DNA of 64,000 bases from Aspidapion aeneum (Eukaryota > Arthropoda > Insecta > Coleoptera > Brentidae): contig OY755046.1 of NCBI GenBank assembly GCA_963576565.1, positions 51,640,786-51,704,785 on the forward strand, read 5' to 3'. The translations under genes were made by a program, and so were the position numbers. Position 1 is the first letter of the stretch; each line of letters opens with the position of its first letter. Under the pieces are notes generated by a model, which was given only the letters and a program-made list of their open reading frames with translations, was not told where the DNA came from and ran no database searches. Positions 21,037-33,113 of the stretch are shown one piece after another.

Positions 21037-22464
21037 GTAAGTAACACATTTTAGCTTTTTAACGAGCATACCAAGGTGCATTAACACTGTTTCTGGTTAC
21101 ATAAGTACTTTATGGCAAGGGGGGGCCTCGGGCAGGGATGGATAGGCCATATGGGAAAAAAAAAATGCCCAGTGGGTCCGGTCGGTGGCTTATGGGCCGG
21201 TGACTTATGGGCTTGTACCGTCCCCTCCGGCAAAAAAATATGCATCAACTAATTAAAATTAAAATAAACTAACCAACGATTAGTGTTTCGTATGAATATT
21301 ACTAACTACATAACTATTTATAGTTCAGGCCCTACATCCGAGATTCAAGCGATATGCTGCGTTTAATGATAGAAGCAACACACTTGGTATGGATAGACAT
21401 AGACTTCGAACATTTTACGAAACGGAACCACCCCCCCCCAACCCTGGCAGGCGGGTGGTCCCCCCCTTAAACGTGCATTTTGATAGTTTTTTGCTAGTAA
21501 CTTGAAAACAGTCAACTTGTCCAAAAATCTTCTGGAGATCATTTTTCAAGCGGATACAATTTCATTTTTAACGATACGATACGATATACCCCTCTGACGG
21601 CAGTGGTGCACATTCTATTAGCGTACGAAAAAAGGAGAATATTTTTTTTTGGTATTTTTTATCCTTAACACTATTTTTTTCTCAAAAAAATATTTTTGGT
21701 AATAGCCCATTGTATACAGTTAAATACTTATTAAGCTAGACTTATATTTTTTTAAATAGCCGCCTTGAAATAAAAATAAACGTGTTTGTAGAAATCCGTA
21801 AATCAAACAAAAATGTTGAACATTCATTTTTGTAACTCAGTAAATAATAATGAGAGTAAAACATTATTTTTGGTTAGTAATAACTTAAAACTGACTTTTT
21901 CTAGTTATCCTTCTTTAAAGTGGGGGTGGGAGGCATCCACCCTCTCACCCCCCATAAAAGTGCTCTCTTACAGTATTTTCCCAATTATTTGCAAACTTTT
22001 AACTTGGCAAAAAACAACTAAGTAACAATTACATCAGTGGCGCACCTTTTATAGGCATTCAAATAAATGAGAGGTGTGGAAAAAACTATTTTTTTTTTAA
22101 TTTTCTTAAATTTTACTGTTCCACATATCTGGTTTTAAAACTTCTTTTTAAAGCCGAAGAAATTTCCTTTCCAACGATGTACATTACTCCTTCCTCAACG
22201 CAGCAGTAGATCTTGCATAGACGCCCCAAAAATGGTCAAATTTAATATAAAAAGTAATAAAAAATTTTTAAAAAAATTTTGGGGTTGGAACCACCCCCAC
22301 ACCAAGAGTGGGCGGATAGTTCCCCCTCGTTATATTTTCGGGGGAGTATACTATATATTTATACCAAGTGTGTTGCTTCTCTCATTGAACGCAGTGTGTA
22401 TATTAGTACTCTTCTAACATGGTCAGAAGGCCTTCTCGTCTCGTCTCGTGACAACACTATTTAA
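21037..22464. other. Transporter copy 2, start of intron 1
   Basis: Contains GC-richer fragments around 21120-21230 (GGGCCGGTGACTTATGGGC) and 21430-21470 (CCACCCCCCCCCAACCC). Another lies near 22280-22330 (GGAACCACCCCCACACC). These look like pieces of non-autonomous transposons, but no terminal repeats could be paired. Confidence 0.35.
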
Positions 22465-22635
22465 TATTTTCAACCCTGGGCCTGAATCCCTTAAATTGGC
22501 CAAGTTAGTTGCGCCCCTGCAAATCCAAAGAACAAATGTTAAAACATAGCCTTGCTTAAATATGCTTGACCCTTCTTGGCCCCTCCAAGCAGAAAACTCT
22601 GACGTCGCGGCTGATTTTTAGTTGGAAGACCCCGT
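22465..22635. repeat. Repeat shared with copy 1 intron, split by a LINE
   Basis: Matches 4820-5010 (CAACCCTGGGCCTGAA, AACTCTGACGTCGCGGCTGA). Its end GGAAGACCCCGT (22624-22635) is repeated at 23683-23694 as the target duplication of the LINE that splits it. Confidence 0.7.
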
Positions 22636-23682
22636 AGTAGTAGCAGTAGTAGTAGTAGTGTGGGGTAGGCTCTAGGCCGGGCTCTTTCGCCAACCCCCGG
22701 GCATCCCCCCTACTGCGTCCTTCCTTCGATAAGGAATCTGCCCATCTTCTGTACAAAGGCCAGAATATTGGGCCCCCTCAGATTGAGAAAGTCCTCCGTA
22801 TCAAAGGTTTCCTCTTCAAATACCTCTCTTCTTGCCTCCTTATTTGCTTCACATGACAAGAGGAAATGCGCCGAGGTCTCGTCCTCGACCCAGCATCGCT
22901 CGCACGTCGCGTGGATCTTCACTCTCATTTTCGCCAGGTGTCCTTGTAGGACGCAGTGTCCGGTTAGGACTCCCACTATGGCTCCCACCTCTTTTCGTGT
23001 TCTACGGAGCAGCCAGTCCTTACGGGACTTGCTGTATCCTGTCACATACTTCTTCGCCTGTCTGGCGTTTGCTGTGTTGGTCCATTCCTTTTGCATCTCG
23101 TTCTGGACCCACTCTGTTAGGGCCGACTTCATTTGCCCTGCTGTCAGTCCCAGGAAAGGCTCGCCCGACGCATTTCTGCCAGAATCCACGCCTGGCAAGT
23201 TCGTCCGCTTTCTTCTGTCCTGCGAATCCCATGTGGCCTGGGACCCATACGAGCTCCACCTCTCTTACTCCGGCCAACTCTTAAAGTGCATCTGCGCACT
23301 CCTGCACCAAACCCGCGGACATGGTTGGTTTGCACAGTGCTTTCAGCGCAGCTTGACTGTCTCAACAGATCCGGAGGCGCTTTCCTGTTTCGTTTCTAAT
23401 TTTTTTCTCCCATGTTACCGCCAGTATAGCGCAAACCTCCGCCTGAAAGACTGTTGCATTGGATCCCAACGAGTAGCTTTTTCCAATACCCTTGCTTTCC
23501 ACGTACATTCGTGCGCCGCGCCGGTCGAATTCCCGTCTGTTAGCCTTGATCCGGCTGTATAGCAGACCGTGGAATTTAACCCCTTTCTTTCTCCATGCAT
23601 CCCTTGGCGGTATGGTTACACGATATCTCCTTTTCTCCCTTAACCTCTTCTCGGGCATCGCTATAGCCTGTACGTTGATAGA
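22636..23682 (-). mobile_element. 5'-truncated LINE with RNase H domain
   Basis: Minus-strand reading gives an RNase H region (VYVESKGIGKSYSLGSNAT, AEVCAILAV, ELVWVPGHMGFAGQKKADEL). Downstream is a cysteine/histidine motif (CERCWVEDETSAHFLLSC), as at the end of RNase H-bearing LINEs such as the I or LOA groups. The frame breaks near 23200. A GTA-trinucleotide tail (22636-22660 region) lies at the 3' end. GGAAGACCCCGT flanks both sides as a 12-bp target duplication. The equivalent site in copy 1 (about 4998-5010) is empty. Confidence 0.85.
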
Positions 23683-23694
23683 GGAAGACCCCGT

Positions 23695-23885
23695 CTGTAT
23701 CTCTGTATGTATGATATAAAACCTTGACGTTTTTGCTATGTACACTTAATTCAAAATTTGCACACATCAGACATGTTTTAATATTAATATAAATATTGTA
23801 AACATAAGTTTTGTTTGTTTTTGATATCTTAACCGTTATAATATACAAAACAGTACACGCACCAAAATGTGTCGCTATTGTTTAC
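23695..23885. repeat. Repeat shared with copy 1 intron, right part
   Basis: Continues the block at 22465-22635 after the LINE and matches 6202-6370. It contains CTGTATGTATGATATAAAAC, the uninterrupted target for the TA element present in copy 1. Confidence 0.7.
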
Positions 23886-23999
23886 CCAAAAAATTACACA
23901 TAATAAAATACAGTAGACTCTGAACACAAAAAGTTTTAGGCTAGTTCATTTAATCTGAGATTACAAAAAAAATCAAAATTTAATATTTTAAAGCCCTTG

Positions 24000-25540
24000 A
24001 TTTATTGAACAAAGGAAAAATTACAGTTTAATATTTTAAATTTTATCGGGCTTCAATTTTTTTTTAACAACTTTTAGAATTTTTTTTGCTTTGTTTTTGA
24101 TGGCACATATAGGTAGTAGATTTTGCTCTTTGATATTTTTTCGCCACATACCATTTTTATGTTCTTCTAAAACTTTGGATTTGTCGTAAAGACTTAAATA
24201 TTTCTTCTTATTTTTAACAATTTTGCAAGACACTCTGCTAGTACTTTAACCTCTTAGCTTTGGGACTTCTAACTTTGTTCTAAAAAAATTGGCTGTTCTT
24301 AAACATAGTTTTTCCACAGGTTCTCCAAACAGGTATAAGATACCTAAGATAAACAAAAAAATATGCATTATATATTTTGTGTAAAAAAGTTTTATTTAAA
24401 TAATGACATCTAAATAATGCTCCTATCAAGGGGACAATTTTTGTTTTTATATGTTCAAAAGTCCGGGTCAATATATCGTCAACAAGTAGTCCCAAATGTC
24501 AACTCTGTCGCTCTTTACATTGCCAATTTAAATTATGATTGACTCAACTTTTCTGTTTTTTTGATAAAAAGTATGTATTTAGATTTTGTTAGATTATTTT
24601 GTAATTTATTGTGAACTAACCAGGATTGATATTTTAGGAGGTCATTATTTACTATAATTTCAAAATATCTTATATGAGAATGTACATAAATAAAAACAGT
24701 ATCGTCGGCAAAAATGAAATATCGAGCTAGAAGACTTGATTTTTGTCAACTGAGTACAAATATTGAATAAAGTAAATGGCCTCAAAACGGAGCCTTGAGG
24801 TGAGGCACCCAACACCTCCAAACTCTACGTATTTTGATTTACTAGAGACTCCCTCTAAACATGTTTTTGTTCTCTTTTAAAAAGATATGATTCTATTAAT
24901 GTGTACATCTTTTCCTGTAAACCAATTTTTTTCAATTTTTATTAATAGAGTTCTATGATCAACTACATCAAAAGGTTTTTGTAAATAACGACCGCCACGT
25001 GACTTTTACTATCAAAAGCTTTTGAAGTAAAATCGACAAAATAAACAGTAGCACCAAAGATACTGCTGCTGTTTTCTTGAAAATCGTATTGATAGGGTTC
25101 AAAACCTACTTCCTGTTTGAGAAAACTGTTTATTCTTTTTTTGATTGAAACCTTCAATAATTTGGACAACGTGGAAACTATTGAAATAGGCCTGTAATTT
25201 TCAATGTCTTTTGTTGGCCCTGATTTATGTAAAGGTGTTACTCGGGGAAAAATACCTTCTTTAAAAGGTTTATTTAATCAGTAATTCTTTAGTATTTATA
25301 TTATCTATATCAGATGCTGAATTTGAATTTATTTTATGTAAGCATTCTAGTACTTCAGTCAAGTTGGTTTTTTTTTTAAACATGGATTTATTACTTTCAA
25401 TTTCTTCAAAGTCAAAGTGAGAATTTGGTTGATTTATACCTAATTTTGAAACAATATTTTTGCCAACATTTGAAAAGTATGAATTAAATAAATTGACTAT
25501 ATTGTTTTTATCAGTTATTTATTAATTAATTATATTAAAT
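24000..25540 (-). mobile_element. LINE relic, reverse transcriptase region
   Basis: On the minus strand the fragments ATVYFVDFTSKAFDSKSHVA, VDDILTRTFEHIKTKIVPLI and LRYLIPVWRTCGKTMF align in order with the plus-strand relic at 46700-47850 (same FVDFTS-DSKSHVA and GTCGKTMF text). Stops and shifts break it throughout. It fills intron 1 of copy 2 and is absent from copy 1. Confidence 0.7.
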
Positions 25541-25672
25541 TGATTAATTTACCTCCTTCCCCTACTGAATCGCCAAATTTGATAGACCGACAGACAGGCT
25601 CTGTGAAGGTAAATAAAATTGTTTAATAATAAATTAATAATAAATAAAAAGAAAGAATATTTGTTTTTACAG

Positions 25673-25811
25673 AATCTTGGTGCGTTAGGGCCCCTACTCT
25701 TGACTATCTGCGTGGGTATGACCACAGGCTACTCTGCTATTCTTTTGCCGGAGTTGGAACCCAATAAAAATGGAACTATAACTGCTACTCCCGACCAGGC
25801 TTCATGGATAG
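25673..25811 (+). pseudogene. Transporter copy 2, exon B
   Basis: Acceptor TTTACAG, donor GTAAAA. Reads NLGALGPLLLTICVGMTTGY, then SAILLPELEPNKNG and DQASWI; intact. The 5' side keeps a CGCCAAATTTGATAGACCGA block also found before exon B of copy 1 at about 8243. Confidence 0.8.
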
Positions 25812-26754
25812 GTAAAACCACATTATTAATAAAGAGTAAACTATAAAAATACAAAAAGTACAGCCAACAAAATTTAAAATTACCTAGTTTTTTGGTGTTT
25901 TAGTTAAAAGCTATGATTTTTAGCATAAAACAAAAAAAAATACTAAAAGCTTGCTTAATACCTGCTGTAATTTTTTATTTTGTTTTTTTTATAATTTATC
26001 AAATTTTTAGAGAAAAGTGGCTTACTCTGGGATACCATTTCATTTTTTACAACTATTTTTGTTATTTGTTTATCTCTCATTTTAGCCACGTTTATTCTTT
26101 ATTATCTAAAAAAGATAAAACTAGACAAAAAGAAACACACACAAAAAATATTTTAGGCATCCTGTGCCTAGAGACCCTATATGTATGACATATTTTAAAG
26201 AAATGGAGACGCGACAAACTCTTCAAAGTCAAATTTATTTAAGTTTAATTAAAGGATGAAAATATCGGTAAATAGAGAATATAAAGAAATAATAAAAAAT
26301 TAAAATATTGAGTGTTTATGTGGTTTATGAACTGCTTAAAATTTTCGCGTAATAACTATTTATATATCAGGGTCATAAAGAAAGCGATTTACGCCCGCGG
26401 CGATAAAATAAAAAAACCAGCTGCCCGCTATTCTGCAGCGTAGTAGTAGAAGTTGATATTAAACTCCAAATTTGGGTATGTCTTGACAGTAGTAGTGGGG
26501 GGGTTGACCCGCAGGTCTGACAAGTAGGCCAGAGTAGGCCCTTTTTGCCATATGTCTTGACAAGTAAAAGTTTAATCCCTCGGGATTAACAGGGCCACTT
26601 TAGTCCCTAAAACACTAAAGTGACCACTTCAGTCCCTAATTAGTATTAATAAAAAATTGTTTTTTATTTTGTTTAAAATATTTTTACAATTACAAGAACA
26701 AATGAGTAGTTGAAAAGTATTCCAAAATGATCAATAATTTAAACTGGGAAGGAG

Positions 26755-26826
26755 TAGAGTCCCTATATGTGACAGACATTGGCGGAATATATATTCCGCC
26801 AATATCTGTCACATATAGGGACTCTA
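26755..26826. mobile_element. 72-bp palindromic micro-insertion with 8-bp TSD
   Basis: The 36-base arms are complementary except for one pair. The ends read TAGAGTCCCTATATGTGACA and the complement, matching the 52-bp element at 2797-2848. The direct repeat GGAAGGAG flanks it (26747-26754 and 26827-26834). Copy 1 has the uninserted sequence near 10024-10040. It is a second member of the same miniature family. Confidence 0.8.
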
Positions 26827-26965
26827 GGAAGGAGGGGCTTAAAATAGTTTTACTTATATAAACTGCGCGTGCAGTAAAGTAACTTTACCGCATGGCGTGC
26901 CAGTAATTACTTTACTGCAAGCCAGTACGTAAACTATCTTAAATCGATGATTTTTTTTAATACAG

Positions 26966-27076
26966 CGTCATTAGCCGCCCTGCCCCAGTCGTTTGCTTCT
27001 CTTTTGGGAGGATACCTTATAGAAAAATTTGGCCCAAAAGTCTCACACATGGTTATTTGTCTACCAAACTTCATAG
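26966..27076 (+). pseudogene. Transporter copy 2, exon C with GRK to GPK change
   Basis: Acceptor ATACAG, donor GTAAGT. Reads ASLAALPQSFASLLGGYLIE then KFGPKVSHMVICLPNFI. The arginine of the helix 2-3 loop is proline. The frame is intact. Confidence 0.8.
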
Positions 27077-27857
27077 GTAAGTATAGGTTGGAAAAGGCTC
27101 CGTAACCAATCTACAGGGGAGTTAAAAAATTTCTGAACCTTTGATGCGCCACTAAAGTACAAACAAAAGTCCTTTTTACCTTCCTAGCCCGCGTAGCAAT
27201 GGCTAGAGAAGGTATTAGTTTCGACAAATTTTTTTTTTTAGATAACGCCGAAAATGTGTTATTTGGGTGTATTTTAACCTATCTTAGCAATATCGTCGTG
27301 ATGTTTGTCTGTGTGTGTGTGTATATTATTTCTGCCCGTAACACGATAGCTCCTAAACCGTTGAACCGATTTTCATAAAAGTGTTTAAAACATATTCCCC
27401 AAAAAAAATCTCCCATAGATTCTTATTATTGTTTTGCATGCCAAAATTATTTCATTTTAATTTGAATTTTTCTAATTGATCCATCGTCTTTCTAAATATT
27501 TAATGTCGTTCAAACAACTTAGCACTTGTAATACATTTAAATAAATGCTTTATTTTATTTATCATGATTAGAAAAAACGATAGTCGATATTAGCCGTCAT
27601 CAAAAGACTTGCCTGGATAATAATATCATCAAAATATGCTTTATTTAGAAAAAAATTAAAACAGTCTGTAGATCAGGAATAAAGCGTCTTCTGACCTTGG
27701 AAATTTAGACATAAAATTACATGGAATTAAGCACACCCTATATATTATTAATTTAGATTGAATCAGGACAATAATAATTTTAATAATGAAGGCAAATCTC
27801 TCAAACATCAAATTTGCAAAATCAACATTTTATAGATTATTTTCTTATTTTTTTAAG

Positions 27858-28004
27858 GATGGTTAATTATCTACTTTGCAACAAACGTCGAAACGCTCAT
27901 GGTTGCTAGATTTATCACAGGATTCTGTGCTGGAGTTGTGGCGCCAGCTAGCGGTGTTTATCTAGGAGAAATTTCGGAACCCAAATATCGTGGATTCCTA
28001 CTAG
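27858..28004 (+). pseudogene. Transporter copy 2, exon D
   Basis: Acceptor TTTTTAAG, donor GTAACC. Encodes GWLIIYFATNVETLMVARFI, TGFCAGVVAPASGVYLGEIS and EPKYRGFLL with only two differences from copy 1 in this exon. Confidence 0.8.
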
Positions 28005-28301
28005 GTAACCTATAATTTACACCTATCATTAAATGTTACAAATTAATCTATCTGAAATTATTATCTATGCTTTACTAAGGCATTGCATAAAATTCCTGAA
28101 GGAATGCTTTGACACATCATAGATATCTAAATTTAAAATAGAAATTCGTAGTAAAATCTATACATATCAAGCAGACGCATTTATTTTACGGACATTTATG
28201 AAAACAAACTATAAATGTTTATTTTTTAAGAGGCGTATGATTATAGTTAGTAGATTATAAGGGTAGATTTAATACAATTACCTTTTTTAAAAAATTTTTA
28301 G

Positions 28302-29293
28302 GAGGAATCTCTCTGTCAATTTCGTTCGGCCTCCTATTCTCTCATTTACTGGGTACTTTTATGACATGGCAAAGTACAGCTATGATTGCAAGTACCATAC
28401 CACTTGTAGCATTTCTGATAATGTTCCTAGCCCCCGAAAGTCCCAGCTGGCTGTTAAAAAAAGGCAAAACAGAAAAGGCTGAAGAAAGCTTTTGTGGTTT
28501 AGAGGAAACTCAGAAGAAGCAAAGAAGGAGCTACAAGAGATGTTAGACACACAGAACAACACCAAAAATGAAGAAAATGGCTTCAAAGATAAAATAAAAA
28601 TCGTTTTAAGACCGGAATTTTTAAACCTTTGGGTATAATTGTCGTATTTCTTATATTTAGTCAATGGGCAGGGCCAAATGTTATAAACTATTATTCGATT
28701 ACTATAATGAAGCAAACTTTAGGAGAGGGGTTAAACGAATATTTAGCTACATTCATCATAGATTTTATAAGGATATTTGTTTCTATAGCTGGTTGTATAG
28801 CTATGAGGACAATTAGAAGAAGGCTTCTTGCATTGTTTAGTGGCATAGGATCAACTGTTTCATTGTTACTGTTGAGTTTGTTAACGTATATAGCGAAATC
28901 GAATCCAGAAGTTTCCAAACAAATGTCTTATGCTTCAATTTTAGCAATTATCTTTTATATAATTTTTATAACAGTAGGCTTTGTAACAATGCAATGGTCT
29001 TTGATAGGAGAATTGCTACCTTTGGCTGGTAGAAGCATTGGTAGTGGTATAGGAGGATTCGTTGCATTTATTTCCATTTTTAGTGTTGACAAGTCATCAT
29101 ACTGGATGTTTGAAAACGCTTGGAATGGATGGAACCTTTCTAGTTTTTGGCGTAAATGCCTTTATAACTACAATATTTTTGTATTTTTGTTACCCCGAAA
29201 CTAAAACCAGACTCTTGCAGAGATTGAGGAACTTTTAGGGGTCATAAAAAGGAGGTAGAATTAAAAAAAATTGTAAATGGGAACAAAGTTTAG
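28302..29293 (+). pseudogene. Transporter copy 2, exon E with several shifts
   Basis: Begins GGISLSISFGLLFSHLLGTF and keeps PESPSWLLKKGKTEKAEESF before the first shift near 28491. The middle part reads on in another frame as GIIVVFLIFSQWAGPNVINY through GRSIGSGIGGFVAFISIF. After the third shift the PETK end survives only in pieces. The original stop position corresponds to TAG at 29291. Confidence 0.8.
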
Positions 29294-29338
29294 ATTAAAC
29301 ATTCGCGGGGCGCTATTTTTATCTGTGATATTTTTGTA

Positions 29339-29344
29339 AATAAA
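29339..29344 (+). promoter_or_regulatory. Polyadenylation signal, transporter copy 2
   Basis: AATAAA in the same context (TTTTTGTAAATAAATCATG) as in copy 1. Confidence 0.5.
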
Positions 29345-29399
29345 TCATGTACTTATTAGAGTTATTTATTAGCCATCCTTACCGTAAGTATGAAAAGCT

Positions 29400-29810
29400 A
29401 TTAAGTTTTTTCTTAAAATAAGTTATTTGGTTCAAACCAATTGTCTGTCTGTCCGTCTGCGGTACCCGTAAATGAGGTCATTACATTTTGGAGGTGGGGG
29501 CTGCAAGAAGGTAGTAGGGGGTTCGAATATTTTAATTCGGAAATCACAATAGCTAGTAAAAGGAGGATTTTAAAGTTGGATACACAGAACAAGCTTTAAA
29601 GATAGAAGAAAAATCGTTTTAAAGCCAGAATTTTTAAAGCGGGCCAAGTGCATACAAGCTTTTTTGCTAAGGAGCTATAAGGCTACCACTTAATCGTGTA
29701 CCCAGTGTAGACCATAGGGAGTGCGAGAACAGCAGAACGTAATTTAAGCTGACGCAGTGAGGTGGGAAAACGACCCTTTATGGGTATTAAAACGAAGAAA
29801 ATGACTTAAG
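29400..29810 (+). repeat. Duplicated 3' flank of the transporter, copy 2 side
   Basis: Collinear with 13713-14150, without the GACA element that interrupts copy 1. The match fades after GACCCTTTATGGGTATTAAAA, giving the approximate right edge of the duplication. Confidence 0.75.
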
Positions 29811-31979
29811 AGCTTCTTTCTTTAGCTTCACCTAGGCTTTATGTTTTCACGGCTATTTGTTATTTTTAAGGTACTGTTAAGTTTGCGAGATCGCGGCTTA
29901 ATAATTTAGTTTTTAATTAGGTTTAGTTTTTGGGTAATACCCTCTGTAACGAGTCTTGGGGAGCGTATTTTTGGAAATTGTGTTCCTCTAACTGGGTCAA
30001 ATCAACTATAATTTCACACTGACGTGTCCGTTCCTTCAGTTCTCGCTTGTTGACTCCATTTAAGGTAGATATTTTAAATGGGTCAGTTTACAGGAAATAG
30101 GTAAACTAAATTGAAGTGTGCAAAATTATATCTGGTTATTTAAACCCAATATACCGAGTATTATTTATTCTTAACACCGGGTTAAAATGAAATTCCAAAA
30201 AATAAATAATAATAATAGTTCAAAAAATGTAACTAAGAGCGTGGAAACGAACCATAATTGTCTAACCAATATATGGGTAATATATCATAAAATGCAAAAC
30301 TTTTAATCATCAGGGGTGGCTCATATTTAGAGGTACATTTTAACGATCGAGTAGTTAGGTCAAATATAGTGGGTAATTGCTAAATGCTAAATTGTCACAA
30401 TTATTCATTCTTTTTTGAATTTGCAGTCGATCAAACTGCTTGAAATTTAAAATTTATAGTCTTTATGTTAGGGACAATGAAATTTACGGGCTGCCCCACG
30501 GTGGTCAGCTTGTCGGTTCTGAACGATCGAAATTATTTTATGGTTTTAATTTTGACAAATTGATGCTGAAAGTTATGAAATGTCAACTAGCGTTTAAAAA
30601 ATCTGATTTTAATATACTGTGCATTCTGAAGATGGTACAGTCGCCTCCAAAATATTGTGCATATCGTTTTTTTCCTCTTAAGCAAAAAACTTGAAAAATT
30701 GATACTTTAAGAGTGTGTACGTAACTAGCTTATAGCTTTTTTTATTTAACATAGCTTTTTTATAAAAATTTAACAAAATTTATACATCTTGCTATACTAT
30801 ATATCAATTTTTACCGTGTACTGACATTCTTATCGTAGTCTTTATATTCACTATTTCACATACATAGTTTAAAACGGATTGATTTTTATCCTGTGAAACC
30901 GGTGTTTTATGTCCAGATTTTAAATAAATTACGTCGGACAATCCCATGCGCCAAGCAGCGGCAAGAAGCGGCAGCTGAATGTAGCACCTATACAACCCTT
31001 GATACATGATTGAAATAATAAAGTCACAAACGCAATTACTACGTAACGATCAGACTTTTTCAGTCCAATACATCTAATACATATTTGCAAAATTATAATT
31101 AATCAATACACAACTTTTATCTAATTTTTCTAATAAGCAAATTGAAACTTTGCAAATGGTTTAATAGTAAAAATTAAAGATATTAACTCATATTTTAAAT
31201 ATACGTGAGAAATCACCATATAATCTCTGGTTTCCCAACTTGGAGCTCTTTGAAAATCGCCTTCCGCGCGAAATAAGTGCGGATCATTATGCAGGCTATC
31301 AAACGGCCTATGACTTATCTCTGTAACAAGTGACAACGAGTTAGTTGTTTTCTGCATTGGGGTTTTGCATTGGGGTTTACTAATAAGGTAATTGAGCACT
31401 TTTTTAAGACTTAGTAGTTATGATAGAAAATAGTTCGATATTGAGGTTTCGATCGTCTAAATTAGACAAGTTGACCTCCATGTGCCCGTGCGGATTAAAA
31501 ATTTTGAATTTAATGACATAATATGACCCAACCAAGTGATGAGTTCAAGATATACAGAATGAGTGATTTCTTGATTATGTTGTATGTGGGGACAAATTAA
31601 GATGTTGTCCTTACAGCTCCTAGGTGCAATTTTGCTGAAACAGGACAAAATATACAGTCTCATTCTACTAGGTACATAGAAAGTTCTCTCCCAAATTTCT
31701 TCCGCCCCAAACAGCTAGCTGTTAGTGCTTTGTTGTCGAGCGCGTTGCTTCTCAATCTGCCTGCATTCACGATGCGTGTTGGATGTACGCCTATTTGCAA
31801 AATTAATTTAAAATCATGAGAAAAAGCTGTAATTCTATCTTTCTCTACGCAGTCCATTCTTGATATTCGGAAAAGTATAGAAATCGTTGGGACTTAATTC
31901 AATGGTTTTTTTTTGTGCTTCGTAAAAGATAATTCGTCCTTCGGGGTTGTAGCCCACTCATATTAGGAAATTACGTGGA
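29811..31979. other. Intergenic stretch, no gene recognised
   Basis: Contains a weak inverted pair: text around GGTGGTCAGCTTGTCGGTTC at 30500 resembles the complement of GGAGGTCAACTTGTC at about 31480, each beside an ACGATCGAAA block. This suggests an old terminal-repeat element of about 1 kb. Small open frames here (30440-30694, 31457-31857) match nothing I recognise. Confidence 0.35.
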
Positions 31980-32439
31980 CAAAAATAGGTGCAAGCTGGG
32001 TTTTTGTATAATTATTCTTTAGCATGTGGGACAGATCCCCACATATTCTCCGCCAAAATCCTCATTGAGCTTCGCTAGATATAAGGCCCCAAATGTTCTA
32101 AAAATCAGTTTTTTGTGATTTTCTCGAAAACTAATAACTGTTTAAAAAAAAGTCAAGAGTGAAAAAATACGCAAAATCATTCGGTCTATACTATAAATTT
32201 TATAAAATCCTAATTTTAATAATCCTATACTTAAAAAATATTTATTTTTTTATTTTATTTTTTTCCCAGTCTGTAGGTAAAATGTTAATACGTTATAATA
32301 TTAAGCTTGATCCCCACTTGTATCAAACACCATTTACTAAAATTTGGTTTTTGTTTTTTAAGTTAAACAACTATAAGTAAAGGTTAGGAAACCACCATTT
32401 GGATTTTGAAAATTAATTTTTATACAATTAGGAACTGTA

Positions 32440-33105
32440 CGACACAAAAAAGCGTAATATTAAATTATTTAACTTCTAGTTAGAAACAGTGTTAAGATAC
32501 GTGTAAATGCGCACACTTTTATTTTATTTGAAATTCCAGCTTAACAGATATTAAAGTAAATTTTATAAAATTTTAGAAAAAATGGTGTTTGACTAAACTT
32601 CAATGTGACAAAGGGGTTTAGACAAAATAAATGGAACACACGGACAATGATCTCTATCATAAGGGTGGTTTATTAAGGGTTGAAAGAGAAGGTACTTACA
32701 TAACGTTTCAACAAATACTCGTATTAATATACAATTTTCAGTGTTTTATGTCAAAATTTTCACCAAGGCTGTCAAAAACCAGGCAGATGGAAGATAATTA
32801 TTTTTGTAGATATCTTATAAACTAAAGCTTTTAGTATACATATATGTTTGGGAAAAAAATCATGATACAACGACTCTTCGGTAAAACTTTAATTTAAATA
32901 CTTTAAACCCTTAAAAGACCACCCATAGGTTACGTTTATTTTGTTTTTTAAACCCCTTTGTCCCATTAAAGTTTAGTGAAACTATGTTTGCTATTGGCTG
33001 CAATTTGCAATATAATAAAAGTGTGCACATTTGCCCATATTTTAAAGCTGTTTCTACCCAGAAGTTGAATTTTTTTATGTACGCTTTTTTTTCTCATACA
33101 GTGGT
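32440..33105. repeat. Inner hairpin, arms of about 200 bp
   Basis: Left arm text such as AACTTCTAGTTAGAAACAG, GCGCACACTTTTATT and ACAAAGGGGTTTAGACAAAA recurs complemented at 32940-33105. The loop lies near 32720-32880. Arms are imperfect. Confidence 0.7.
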
Positions 33106-33113
33106 TAATAGTA

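Larger units (their letters stand above)
20904..29293 (+). pseudogene. Tret1-like sugar transporter, copy 2, frameshifted
   Basis: Paralogue of 1579-12780 with all five exons in the same order and splice phases: 20904-21036, 25673-25811, 26966-27076, 27858-28004 and 28302-29293. The first four are open. The last exon, aligned by eye with copy 1, loses one T near 28491, loses one A near 28623, gains one A near 29113, and loses single bases near 29206 and 29230. As written, translation stops soon after PESPSWLLKKGK. The GRK loop has become GPK, a change at a key family position, which argues for relaxed constraint. Against that, most of the shifts are in short homopolymers, so assembly error cannot be excluded. 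The gene may be a young pseudogene or a mis-assembled functional paralogue. Confidence 0.8.

Noticed and set aside
22768..23562. 264-residue plus-strand open frame
   Set aside because: It is the antisense shadow of the LINE RNase H region; the minus strand has the recognisable motifs.
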